DNA from: Streptomyces sp. B21-105
GTDB lineage: Bacteria > Actinomycetota > Actinomycetes > Streptomycetales > Streptomycetaceae
Assembly (NCBI RefSeq): GCF_036898465.1
Contig: NZ_JARUMJ010000001.1
Location: 3,472,001-3,536,000, forward strand
Length of the DNA stretch: 64,000 bases
Reading direction: 5' to 3'
Part shown: piece by piece, positions 17,377 to 28,112 of the stretch
Layout of the letters: each line of letters opens with the position of its first letter
Position numbering within the stretch: position 1 is the first letter of the stretch
Made by a program: the position numbers and the translations under genes
Notes under the pieces: generated by a model
The model's database searches: none
The model's input: only the letters and a program-made list of their open reading frames with translations
What the model was told of the DNA's origin: nothing

Positions 17377-17425
17377 CCGACCGCCACTGACCGACCGCCA
17401 CTGACCGACCGCCGCTGACCGACCC
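17373..17425. repeat. 14-base tandem repeat across the HTH gene stop
   Basis: The unit CTGACCGACCGCCA occurs nearly four times in tandem (17373, 17387, 17401 and a partial copy at 17415). The first unit supplies the TGA stop of the upstream gene. Copy number changes would not alter the protein. Probably slippage-derived. Confidence 0.75.
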
Positions 17426-17444
17426 GCCGGGGGTGACCCCGGCG
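17425..17444. terminator. GC-rich hairpin after the HTH gene
   Basis: Perfect 8-bp stem CGCCGGGG / CCCCGGCG with a GTGA tetraloop. It may act together with the next hairpin at 17451-17477. Confidence 0.5.
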
Positions 17445-17450
17445 CCGCCC

Positions 17451-17477
17451 TGTGCCCCACCCCTGACGTGGGGCACA
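17451..17477. terminator. bidirectional terminator, HTH gene / alcohol dehydrogenase
   Basis: Perfect 10-bp stem TGTGCCCCAC / GTGGGGCACA with a 7-base loop, placed between convergent genes ending at 17376 and 17494. Confidence 0.75.
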
Positions 17478-17493
17478 TGACAGCGACCCGGTC

Positions 17494-18537
<1,044 letters not shown>

Positions 18538-18556
18538 CCGCGCTCCCGTCGCCGCT

Positions 18557-18588
18557 CTCGCCGTAGATCTCGCCGTAGATCTCGCCGT
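18557..18588. repeat. 12-base direct repeats upstream of the dehydrogenase
   Basis: CTCGCCGTAGAT occurs at 18557 and 18569, followed by a partial copy at 18581, about 20 bases upstream of the leftward dehydrogenase start. Could be part of its leader or an operator. Confidence 0.5.
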
Positions 18589-18671
18589 CTCGTCTGCGGT
18601 ACATCGTCGCCGGTGGACCGCTCGGCGAGAACACGGGTACGGGCCGGACCCGCGGCGCGTCGACCCTCCCC

Positions 18672-18699
18672 TTTGGTTAATACCCCCTAGGGGTATACT
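18672..18699 (+). promoter_or_regulatory. copper-responsive promoter with CsoR-type operator
   Basis: ATACCCC-CTA-GGGGTAT (18680-18696) is an inverted repeat with 7-base arms, of the form known for CsoR operators of Streptomyces and Mycobacterium. A -10 TATACT (18694-18699) overlaps its right arm, and a TTTGGT-like -35 sits about 16-17 bases upstream, so bound repressor would block RNA polymerase. CsoR releases DNA when it binds Cu(I), turning on copZ and copA. No csoR gene lies in the window. Confidence 0.85.
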
Positions 18700-18759
18700 C
18701 TCGACAACGGCAGGCCCAGCGACGCCGCCCGCCCCAGCCGCCTCTACGAGGAGAACGAC

Positions 18760-18999
18760 ATGACCGCTGCAACCGACACCCCTGGCTCCGTGACCGCCGT
18801 CTACCAGGTGAGCGGCATGAGCTGCGGCCACTGCGAGGGCGCCGTCTCCGGCGAGCTCTCGGAGCTCGCCGGCGTCACCTCGGTGAAGGCCGTCGCCTCG
18901 ACCGGCGAGGTCACGGTCGTCTCCGCCGCCCCGCTCGACGAGGAGGCCGTGCGCGCCGCGGTCGACGAGGCCGGCTTCGAGCTGACCGGCCGGGTCTGA
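18760..18999 (+). CDS. copZ: copper chaperone CopZ
   Basis: Encodes 79 residues, one heavy-metal-associated (HMA) domain with the Cu(I) motif GMSCGHC and the usual beta-alpha-beta-beta-alpha-beta layout. It carries Cu(I) in the cytoplasm and hands it to CopA. The ribosome site AGGAG lies ideally before ATG 18760. It follows the CsoR-type operator and precedes copA, so it is the first gene of the copper operon. Confidence 0.95.
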   Translation: MTAATDTPGSVTAVYQVSGMSCGHCEGAVSGELSELAGVTSVKAVASTGEVTVVSAAPLDEEAVRAAVDEAGFELTGRV

Positions 19000-19024
19000 G
19001 CCGACCGCCGGGTCAGCACAGGCC

Positions 19025-19080
19025 CGCCCGGCCCGAGCAGGACCGCCCGGCCCGAGCAGCACCGCCGGGTCCGAGCCGAC
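19025..19080. repeat. 19-base repeats between copZ and copA
   Basis: CGCCCGGCCCGAGCAG plus three bases occurs at 19025 and 19044, with a diverged third copy at 19063. The repeats lie in the 168-base gap between copZ and copA and might form RNA structure or simply be expanded spacer. Confidence 0.6.
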
Positions 19081-19167
19081 GCTTCCCCATCCCGAGGCAT
19101 TCACCGGGCCGTGCCGACCAGCTGATACTGGTTCCGTACGGCCCGGTCCGTTTTCTGGAGTACGGAC

Positions 19168-21414
<2,247 letters not shown>

Positions 21415-21543
21415 GGACGGACCGTACCGCCGAGTAGGACCAGGCCTTTCGACGAGAACCCTGGAGTCCTGCGCGTACCTCACATAAGCTCTTCACAAGG
21501 CTCGCGCATCATCCTTACGCTTGGGCCCCGATCGCCGTATCCG

Positions 21544-21578
21544 GTCTCTTGCGCATCTAACGGACATATGCAAGAGAC
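21544..21578. repeat. inverted repeat after copA
   Basis: GTCTCTTGC and GCAAGAGAC form a perfect 9-bp inverted repeat with a 17-base spacer. This sequence is less GC-rich than its surroundings. It may be a copA terminator, an operator, or a boundary mark of the inserted potassium locus. The rest of 21415-21840 shows no credible gene. Confidence 0.55.
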
Positions 21579-21859
21579 ACAGATCACAGTGATGTGAAGG
21601 TAACCATCGAAGGGGTTCGAAGGTCTAAGTTGACGATGTCAGGAAGCGTCTTGGGGGGCGTGCCCTGACGTCTGAGGATGTCTTGGGGGACTTCCTCAGC
21701 GATGCGTTGCCGGGGCACGCACACCGGGAAGCTTTGAGCGGCCCTCCCAGCGTGCGTTGTCCCGGCAGGCCGCACACTGCGGTGGTAGGGCAGTTCTGCT
21801 CGTTCTGCTCACCCGCAGGCACAACAACCGCATACCGTAAGGAAAAACAGCGAATTCAG

Positions 21860-22053
21860 GCGCTGTCCTCACAACGCCCGGCCGGATCCCGTGGGGGGAA
21901 TCCGCACCGGGACATGGGAAGGCGCCCTGGTCGTCGGCCCGTGGGGGGACTGGCGCCGGGGCGCCTTCCGTATGCCCGCACACGGAAAGCCCGCGAGCCG
22001 GGTCGGCTGAGCCCGCGGGTCGTCGGCCGACGACCCGGTCGGCAGGAGAAGGA
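21860..22053 (+). ncRNA. structured 5-prime leader of the KimA-like gene (unassigned)
   Basis: A chain of strong elements precedes the transporter: an exact direct repeat CCCGTGGGGGGA at 21888 and 21938 (50 bases apart); an 11-bp stem GGAAGGCGCCC (21917-21927) / GGGCGCCTTCC (21959-21969) that encloses the second repeat copy; a nested hairpin CCCGCG-AGCCG / CGGCT-CGCGGG (21990-22019); and the perfect 18-base palindrome GGTCGTCGG-CCGACGACC (22018-22035). Such density suggests a regulatory RNA, perhaps sensing c-di-AMP or potassium state as for kimA in Bacillus. The conserved core I know for ydaO riboswitches was not found, so the class is left open. Confidence 0.4.
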
Positions 22054-22054
22054 C

Positions 22055-22096
22055 GTGGAGCTCCCGTCCCGGCAGCGGTCCGCCAAGACCGCGTGA
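22055..22096 (+). CDS. candidate 13-codon upstream ORF
   Basis: GTG at 22055 opens a 13-residue frame (MELPSRQRSAKTA) with AGGAG ideally placed 6 bases upstream, at the end of the structured leader. It stops 73 bases before the KimA-like start, which has no visible ribosome binding site of its own. It may be a leader peptide. Whether it is translated is unknown. Confidence 0.35.
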   Translation: MELPSRQRSAKTA

Positions 22097-22169
22097 AGAC
22101 CGACGACGGCGGCGTCAAGAAGGCGCGAAGATTCGGGCGGCACGGGGACGGGCGCGTTGGCTGCCGCTT

Positions 22170-24155
22170 GTGTCGATACCGTTCAAGCGGCTGATCGTGG
22201 GCCGCCCCCTGAGTAGTGACCGTCTGGGCGAGCAGATGCTGCCCAAACGGATCGCCCTGCCCGTCTTCGCCAGTGACCCCTTGTCGTCGGTGGCGTACGC
22301 GACGCAGGAGATCCTGCTGGTGCTGACGCTGGGCGGGCTGGCCTATCTGCACCTGGCGCCGTGGGTGGCGGCCGCAGTGGTGGTGCTGCTGACGGTCGTG
22401 GTGCTGTCCTACCGGCAGGTGGTGCAGGCCTATCCCTCCGGTGGAGGCTCCTACGAGGTGGCCTCGCGCAACCTCGGCCCGTGGGCCGGGCTGGTCGTGG
22501 CCTCGGCCCTGCTGGTGGACTACGTGATGACGGTTGCCGTGTCGGTGGCGGCCGGGGTGGACAACATCATCTCCGCGGTGCCCGCGCTGGATGCCTACCG
22601 GGTCATGGTGAACCTGGGCTTCGTCGTGCTGCTGACCGCGATGAACCTGCGCGGCGTCCGCGAGTCGGGCCGGCTGTTCGCGGTGCCGACATACCTGTTC
22701 GTCGTGGGCGTGCTGGCGATGATCGTCATCGGACTGCTCCAGTCGGCGTTCGGTCACGCGCCGGTGGCCGAGAGCGCCGGCTGGCAGGTCCGGGCGGAGC
22801 CGGGGCACGTGGGGCTGACCGGAACGGCACTGATGCTGCTGGCGCTGCGGGCGTTCTCCTCCGGCTGCACGGCGCTGACCGGAGCGGAGGCCATCTCCAA
22901 CGGAGTACCGGCGTTCAAGCCCCCCAAGTCACGCAACGCGGCCACCACCATGGCAGTGATGGGCGGGCTGTCGATCATCATGTTCGCCGGCATCACCGCG
23001 CTGGCCGTGATCAGCCGCGTTCACTACGTGGACGACGCCTGCCAACTGGTCGGCTTCCCCGGGAACTGCGCGACCGGAACCCAGCGCACGGTGATCGCGC
23101 AGATCGCCGCGGCGGTGTTCGGCGGCACGCATTCGGTGATGTTCTTCTACATCCAGGCCGCCACCGCGCTGATCCTGATCCTGGCGGCCAACACCGCCTT
23201 CAACGGCTTCCCGCTGCTGGCGGCGATCCTGGCCGAGCACCGCTACCTGCCCCGGCAGCTCCACACCCGCGGGGACCGGCTGGCGTTCTCCAACGGCATC
23301 GTCATCCTGGCCATGGTCGCCGGCGTCCTGATCTATGCCTTCGACGGGTCGGTGACCCGTCTGATCCAGCTCTACATCCTCGGCGTGTTCACCTCCTTCA
23401 CCCTCTCCCAGGCCGCCATGGTCCGGCACTGGAACCGGGAGCTGGCCCGATCGGCCGATCCTGTGCGGCGTCCACGCATCCACCGCTCCCGGGTGATCAA
23501 CGCGGTGGGAGCCTGCCTGACCGCGCTCGTGCTGGTAGTGGTCCTGGTCACCAAGTTCAGCCACGGCGCCTATCTCGTGGTGATCGCCATGCCGGTGCTG
23601 TACGCGATGATGCGCGGCATCCGCCGCCATTACGACCGGGTGGCCCGCGAGCTGAGGCCGCAGCCGGGCGGCATGGTGCTGCCCAGCCGTATCCACGCGG
23701 TGGTGCTGGTCTCCCGGCTGCACCTTCCCACCCTGCGGGCGCTGGGCTATGCCCGCGCCACCCGCCCGGACACCCTCACCGCGCTGACCGTCGAGATCAG
23801 CGAGGAGGAGGAGCGGACACTGCGCGCGGAGTGGGAGGAGCGGGAGATCCCGGTGCCGCTGACGGTGATCGCCTCCCCGTACCGCGACATCACCGGATCG
23901 GTCCTGGGGCACATCGCCCGCCTGCACGAGGAGCACCCGCAGGACCTCATCGCCGTCTACATCCCCGAGTATGTGGTCGGCCACTGGTGGGAGCATCTGC
24001 TGCACAACCAGTCGGCGCTGCGGTTCAAGGCCCGGCTGCTGTTCCAGCGCGGGGTGATGGTCACCAGCGTGCCGTGGCAGCTGGACTCCAGCGACCGCTT
24101 GACCGAAGGACAGCCGGGTCCCGCCTCACCTGGCGCCGGGGCGACGGTCGGTTAG
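22170..24155 (+). CDS. KimA-like APC-superfamily potassium importer
   Basis: Encodes 661 residues. About 12 predicted membrane helices span residues 30-470, and a soluble C-terminal domain follows (about 490-650). The opening LPKRIALPVFASDPLSSVAY and the YPSGGGSYEVASRNLGP segment are those of KimA/KUP-type APC transporters, high-affinity potassium importers; in Bacillus the soluble domain binds c-di-AMP, which inhibits transport. The start is GTG 22170, matching the usual N-terminus, but no Shine-Dalgarno is visible. It is followed after 9 bases by a KdpD-type kinase and then a KdpE-type regulator, which supports a potassium role. The substrate is inferred from family and context. Confidence 0.85.
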   Translation: MSIPFKRLIVGRPLSSDRLGEQMLPKRIALPVFASDPLSSVAYATQEILLVLTLGGLAYLHLAPWVAAAVVVLLTVVVLSYRQVVQAYPSGGGSYEVASRNLGPWAGLVVASALLVDYVMTVAVSVAAGVDNIISAVPALDAYRVMVNLGFVVLLTAMNLRGVRESGRLFAVPTYLFVVGVLAMIVIGLLQSAFGHAPVAESAGWQVRAEPGHVGLTGTALMLLALRAFSSGCTALTGAEAISNGVPAFKPPKSRNAATTMAVMGGLSIIMFAGITALAVISRVHYVDDACQLVGFPGNCATGTQRTVIAQIAAAVFGGTHSVMFFYIQAATALILILAANTAFNGFPLLAAILAEHRYLPRQLHTRGDRLAFSNGIVILAMVAGVLIYAFDGSVTRLIQLYILGVFTSFTLSQAAMVRHWNRELARSADPVRRPRIHRSRVINAVGACLTALVLVVVLVTKFSHGAYLVVIAMPVLYAMMRGIRRHYDRVARELRPQPGGMVLPSRIHAVVLVSRLHLPTLRALGYARATRPDTLTALTVEISEEEERTLRAEWEEREIPVPLTVIASPYRDITGSVLGHIARLHEEHPQDLIAVYIPEYVVGHWWEHLLHNQSALRFKARLLFQRGVMVTSVPWQLDSSDRLTEGQPGPASPGAGATVG

Positions 24156-24164
24156 CGTTCGATC

Positions 24165-25577
24165 ATGGAGAGGCGGGATCCGACACACCACGGTGAACGG
24201 CGCCGCACGAGTACGGGCCGCAGGCTGGCCACGGCCGGCGCCGTCGCGGCGAGCCTGGCGGTCCTCACCGCGGCCCTGGTGCCCGTGCGGGGCTCCCTGT
24301 CGCTGGCGAGCACCGTGCTGATCTACCTCACCGCGGTGGTCCTCGTGGCCGCCACCGGCGGCCTGCGCCTGGCACTGGCCACCGCCGTGGCCTCAGACGC
24401 GCTGGTCAACTTCTTCTTCGTCCCGCCCTTCCACACCCTGAGCGTCGAGAACCGCGACCTGGTCATCACCCTGGCCGTCTACGTGGCGGTCGCCACTACC
24501 GTCAGCGTCACGGTCGACCTGGCCGCCCGGCAGCGCGCCGCCGCCGCCCGCAGCGGCGTCGAGGCCGCCCTGCTGGCCCGCATCACCGAGGCCCCTCTGG
24601 ATCAACGGCCGCTCAGCGTGGTGCTGGAGCACGTCCGGGACACCTTCGGCATGACCGGCGCCGCGCTGCTGGAACGCGACGCCGACGGCGAACACCCGGT
24701 CGCCGTCGCCGGCGACCCGCCGTCGGCTGATCCGACACTGTCCGCACCGGCCGGGGAGCGCCTGCGGCTGGTGGCGGACGGCCCGGCCGTCTTCGCCGCC
24801 GACCAGCGCTTCCTCACCCTGCTGGCCACCGCCGCCGCCCGCGCGCTGCAAGCCGAACGCCTGGCCGCCCAAGCCGCCCGCGCACGGGAGTTGACCGAGA
24901 TCGACAAACTGCGCGCCGCCCTCCTGGCAGCCGTCGGCCATGACCTGCGCACCCCGCTCGCCGGCATCAAAGCGTGCGTGTCCAGCCTGCGCGAGCCCGA
25001 CCTGGGCCTCACCGACGCCCAGCAAGCCGAACTCCTGGCCACCGTCGACGCCTCCGCCGACAAGATGAACGACCTGGTCGAAAACCTCCTCGCGCTCAGC
25101 CGCCTGCAAGTCGGCGCCCTCAGCGTCCACCCCCGCGCCACCGCCGTGGACGAGATCACAGCCGCCGCCCTCCTGCACACCCAGCCACCTCCCGGACGCG
25201 CCGTCGACGTCGACGTCCCCGACGACCTGCCGCCTGCCTGGGCTGATCCCGGCCTGCTGGAACGCGTCATCGCCAACCTGGTCGCCAACGCCCTCGACGC
25301 CGGACCACCCGGCCGACCCGTGCACGTGCACGCCCGCCAGGAAGGAAACGTGATTCGCCTGCAGATCACCGACCACGGCCCCGGTGTCCTCGCCGACCAG
25401 CGAGAACTCATGTTCACGCCCTTCCAGCGACTGAACGACCACACCACCCGTCACGGTCTCGGCCTGGGCCTGGCCATCGCCCGCGGCTTCACCGAAGCCA
25501 TGAACGGCACGCTCACTCCCACCGACACCCCCGGCGGCGGCCTGACCATGACCCTCACCCTCCCCACAGCACCATGA
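24165..25577 (+). CDS. KdpD-like sensor histidine kinase without the N-terminal domains
   Basis: Encodes 470 residues. It begins directly with the KdpD membrane bundle (DUF4118; helices near 23-40, 48-64, 67-82, 99-118, including VNFFFVPPFHTL), then a GAF-like linker, and a kinase core: H-box AVGHDLRTPLAGIK (His259), N-box NLVANALDA, G-boxes DHGPGVL and GLGLGLAI. Full KdpD has about 400 extra N-terminal residues (KdpD and Usp domains with a Walker A), absent here. It probably senses potassium or osmotic state and phosphorylates the adjacent regulator. Its start lies 9 bases after the transporter stop and its stop overlaps the next start. Confidence 0.9.
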   Translation: MERRDPTHHGERRRTSTGRRLATAGAVAASLAVLTAALVPVRGSLSLASTVLIYLTAVVLVAATGGLRLALATAVASDALVNFFFVPPFHTLSVENRDLVITLAVYVAVATTVSVTVDLAARQRAAAARSGVEAALLARITEAPLDQRPLSVVLEHVRDTFGMTGAALLERDADGEHPVAVAGDPPSADPTLSAPAGERLRLVADGPAVFAADQRFLTLLATAAARALQAERLAAQAARARELTEIDKLRAALLAAVGHDLRTPLAGIKACVSSLREPDLGLTDAQQAELLATVDASADKMNDLVENLLALSRLQVGALSVHPRATAVDEITAAALLHTQPPPGRAVDVDVPDDLPPAWADPGLLERVIANLVANALDAGPPGRPVHVHARQEGNVIRLQITDHGPGVLADQRELMFTPFQRLNDHTTRHGLGLGLAIARGFTEAMNGTLTPTDTPGGGLTMTLTLPTAP

Positions 25578-26260
25578 CCCGCATCCTCATCGTCGACGAC
25601 GACCCCCACCTGCTGCGCGCCCTGACCATCGCCCTTACCGCCCGCGGCTACCGGACCAACGCCGCCCCCGACGCCACCACCGCCCTGCGGGCCGCCGCCT
25701 CCGCCGCCCCCGACCTGGCCGTCATCGACCTCGGCCTGCCCGACCTCGACGGCATCAACATCGTCGAAAGCCTCCGCGGCTGGTCCACCGCCCCGATCAT
25801 CGTCCTGTCCGCCCGCCACGACGAGACCGCCAAGATCAACGCCCTGGACGCCGGCGCCGACGACTACGTCACCAAACCTTTCGGCATGGGCGAACTCCTC
25901 GCCCGGATCCGTGCCGCCCTACGCCGCGCCACCCCCGCCGACGAACAGCCCGTGATCACCACAGCGGCCTTCAGCGTCGACCTGGCCGCCAAGCGCGTCA
26001 CCACCGCAGCCGGCGAGATCCGGCTCACCCCCACCGAATGGCACCTGCTGGAGATCCTCGTCCGCCACCCCGGGCTCCTGGTCACCCAACGCCAACTCCT
26101 CCATGAGGTCTGGGGGCCCCGCTACGAGAAGGAGACCAACTACCTGCGCGTGCACCTCGCCAACCTCCGCCGCAAACTCGAACCGGAGCCCTCCCGGCCC
26201 CGCTACCTCATCACCGAACCCGGCATCGGCTACCGCTTCACCCCCGAAGCCCCCGCCTGA
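25574..26260 (+). CDS. KdpE-like OmpR-family response regulator
   Basis: Encodes 228 residues: receiver domain with acidic pocket VDDD and phosphoacceptor Asp52 (VIDLGLPDLDG), Thr/Ser at VLSARHD, Lys in DDYVTKPF, followed by an OmpR-type winged helix (LTPTEWHLLEILVRHPG, YLRVHLANLRRKLE, GIGYRF). ATG 25574 overlaps the kinase stop by 4 bases (ATGA). Likely controls the KimA-like gene or other potassium uptake genes; no kdpFABC lies in the window. Confidence 0.93.
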   Translation: MTRILIVDDDPHLLRALTIALTARGYRTNAAPDATTALRAAASAAPDLAVIDLGLPDLDGINIVESLRGWSTAPIIVLSARHDETAKINALDAGADDYVTKPFGMGELLARIRAALRRATPADEQPVITTAAFSVDLAAKRVTTAAGEIRLTPTEWHLLEILVRHPGLLVTQRQLLHEVWGPRYEKETNYLRVHLANLRRKLEPEPSRPRYLITEPGIGYRFTPEAPA

Positions 26261-26288
26261 CTCCGCGATCGCCGCCCCCGGACGGCGG

Positions 26289-26441
26289 AACCTGAGGGTC
26301 GACTTCACCTCGTCGCGCGAGCGCCCGGACACCACCGCCGACGGGCGCCCGATCTTCCACGTCTTCGCCTCGCCGGTCGGGCTCATCCGCGAGCCGACCG
26401 TCTCCGGCACCCGCGAGGACCTGACCTCCGCCCGCACCCGC
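26289..26441 (+). pseudogene. relic of a resolvase-type serine recombinase
   Basis: The frame reads LRVDFTSSRERPDTTADGRP then IFHVFASPVGLIREPTVSGT then REDLTSARTR. This matches, with substitutions at key positions, the helix region of resolvase/invertase serine recombinases (typically ..G..IFHVFA.LAEFIRELI..GT.EGL..ARARG). There is no start codon, the catalytic N-terminus is absent, and the frame dissolves after about 150 bases. It is a decayed fragment left by a mobile element next to the potassium genes. Identified from memory of the family pattern only. Confidence 0.6.
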
Positions 26442-26479
26442 ACCGCACCAGCACCCGGCAGCGTCTGCCTCCGGACATG

Positions 26480-26511
26480 CGACTGCCCGGGACGCTGGTC
26501 CCGGGCAGTCG
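26480..26511. terminator. bidirectional terminator, regulator / citrate synthase
   Basis: Perfect 14-bp stem CGACTGCCCGGGAC / GTCCCGGGCAGTCG with a GCTG tetraloop, lying between convergent genes (ends at 26260 and 26560). Confidence 0.88.
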
Positions 26512-26559
26512 GACGTCATGCGAAGGGCGTCTGGTACCGCCCGCTCATCGCCGGAGGCG

Positions 26560-27849
26560 CTAGCGCTGCTCGACGGGGACGAAGTCGCGCTCGACCACGC
26601 CGGTGTAGATCTGGCGCGGGCGGCCGATGCGGGAACCCGGCTCCTTGATCATCTCGTGCCACTGGGCGATCCAGCCCGGGAGGCGGCCGAGGGCGAAGAG
26701 GACCGTGAACATCTCGGTCGGGAAGCCCATGGCCCGGTAGATGAGGCCGGTGTAGAAGTCGACGTTGGGGTAGAGGTTGCGCGAGACGAAGTAGTCGTCG
26801 GAGAGCGCGTGCTCCTCCAGCTTCAGGGCGATGTCCAGCAGTTCGTCGGACTTGCCGAGGGCGGAGAGGACGTCGTGCGCGGCCGCCTTGATGATCTTCG
26901 CGCGCGGGTCGAAGGACTTGTACACCCGGTGGCCGAAGCCCATCAGGCGGACGCCGTCCTCCTTGTTCTTCACCTTGCGGATGAAGGAGTCGACGTCACC
27001 GCTGCCCGCCTGGATGCCCTCGAGCATCTCCAGCACGGACTGGTTGGCGCCGCCGTGCAGCGGGCCCCACAGGGCGGAGATACCGGCCGAGATCGACGCG
27101 AACATGTTGGCCTGGGACGAACCGACCAGGCGGACCGTGGACGTGGAGCAGTTCTGCTCGTGGTCCGCGTGCAGGATCAGCAGCTTGTCGAGCGCGGAGA
27201 CGACGACCGGGTCGAGGTCGTACTCCTGGGCCGGCACGGAGAACGTCATGCGCAGGAAGTTCTCGACGTAGCCGAGGTCGTTGCGCGGGTAGACGAACGG
27301 GTGGCCGATCGACTTCTTGTAGGCGTACGCCGCGATCGTCGGAAGCTTGGCGAGCAGCCGGATCGTCGAGAGGTTGCGCTGCTTCTCGTCGAACGGGTTG
27401 TGGCTGTCCTGGTAGAACGTGGACAGCGCCGAGACCACCGACGACAGCATGGCCATCGGGTGCGCGTCGCGCGGGAAGCCGCGGTAGAAGTTCTTGACGT
27501 CCTCGTGCAGCAGGGTGTGCTGCGTGATGTCGCTCTGGAAGACGGAGAGCTCGTCCACGGTCGGCAGCTCGCCGTTGATCAGGAGGTAGGCGACCTCGAG
27601 GAAGGTCGACCGCTCGGCCAGCTGCTCGATCGGGTAGCCGCGGTACCGGAGGATGCCCTGCTCGCCGTCAAGGTAGGTGATGGCGGATTTATAGGCGGCG
27701 GTGTTGCCGTAGCCGCTGTCCAGGGTCACCAGACCGGTCTGGGCGCGGAGCTTCCCGATGTCGAAGCCCTTGTCGCCGACGGTGCTGTCGATCACCGGGT
27801 AGGTGTACTCGCCGTCGCCGTACCGCAGTACTACAGAGTTGTCGCTCAC
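26560..27849 (-). CDS. gltA: citrate synthase
   Basis: Encodes 429 residues from GTG 27849 (SDNSVVLRYGDGEY). Type II citrate synthase: catalytic His in the HADHEQNCSTST region, second catalytic His in LWGPLHGGANQSV, and the MGFGHRVYKSFDPRAKIIK segment with Arg and the Asp region. It condenses acetyl-CoA and oxaloacetate to enter the TCA cycle. GAGGGATGAC precedes GTG 27849; another in-frame GTG at 27861 would add only four residues. It is single-gene, with about 260 bases of upstream region free of genes, containing a short CGGCACT/AGTGCCG hairpin (27960-27974). Confidence 0.97.
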   Translation of the reverse strand: MSDNSVVLRYGDGEYTYPVIDSTVGDKGFDIGKLRAQTGLVTLDSGYGNTAAYKSAITYLDGEQGILRYRGYPIEQLAERSTFLEVAYLLINGELPTVDELSVFQSDITQHTLLHEDVKNFYRGFPRDAHPMAMLSSVVSALSTFYQDSHNPFDEKQRNLSTIRLLAKLPTIAAYAYKKSIGHPFVYPRNDLGYVENFLRMTFSVPAQEYDLDPVVVSALDKLLILHADHEQNCSTSTVRLVGSSQANMFASISAGISALWGPLHGGANQSVLEMLEGIQAGSGDVDSFIRKVKNKEDGVRLMGFGHRVYKSFDPRAKIIKAAAHDVLSALGKSDELLDIALKLEEHALSDDYFVSRNLYPNVDFYTGLIYRAMGFPTEMFTVLFALGRLPGWIAQWHEMIKEPGSRIGRPRQIYTGVVERDFVPVEQR

Positions 27850-28038
27850 GTCATCCCTCACCGACGTTGTGCCTCTTCTTCGAGGTTGCCCTGACTGTCT
27901 CTACCATCCCCCATTTGGCGCACGAGAGTGCACTCGGGGTCGACCAATGGGCTCATCGACGGCACTCAGTGCCGCCAACCAGCTCATCCTGCCGCCTCGG
28001 TCACGGCCTGGGAAGTGCTCTGTGACCTTCGTGACTCA

Positions 28039-28054
28039 TTTGATCGATCATTTT
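28039..28054 (-). terminator. possible weak terminator beyond recD2
   Basis: Palindrome TGATCGATCA followed by six T residues on the plus strand, about 60 bases past the recD2 stop. On the minus strand the T-run is on the wrong side for a classical terminator, so this is only a suggestion; it is an unusually AT-rich spot. Confidence 0.2.
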
Positions 28055-28112
28055 TTCGCCGCCCCCGCCGCCCCGCGCCGCCGCCGCGGATCGCTCGGGC
28101 GGCCGGCTCAGG

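Noticed and set aside
21584..21822. Two overlapping leftward frames of 63 and 65 codons
   Set aside because: No ribosome site, no domain, and poor codon pattern; a possible transposase relic was considered but no motif supports it.
21860..22053. ydaO-type c-di-AMP riboswitch
   Set aside because: Context fits, but the conserved core sequences I know for this class could not be found, so it is left as an unassigned leader.
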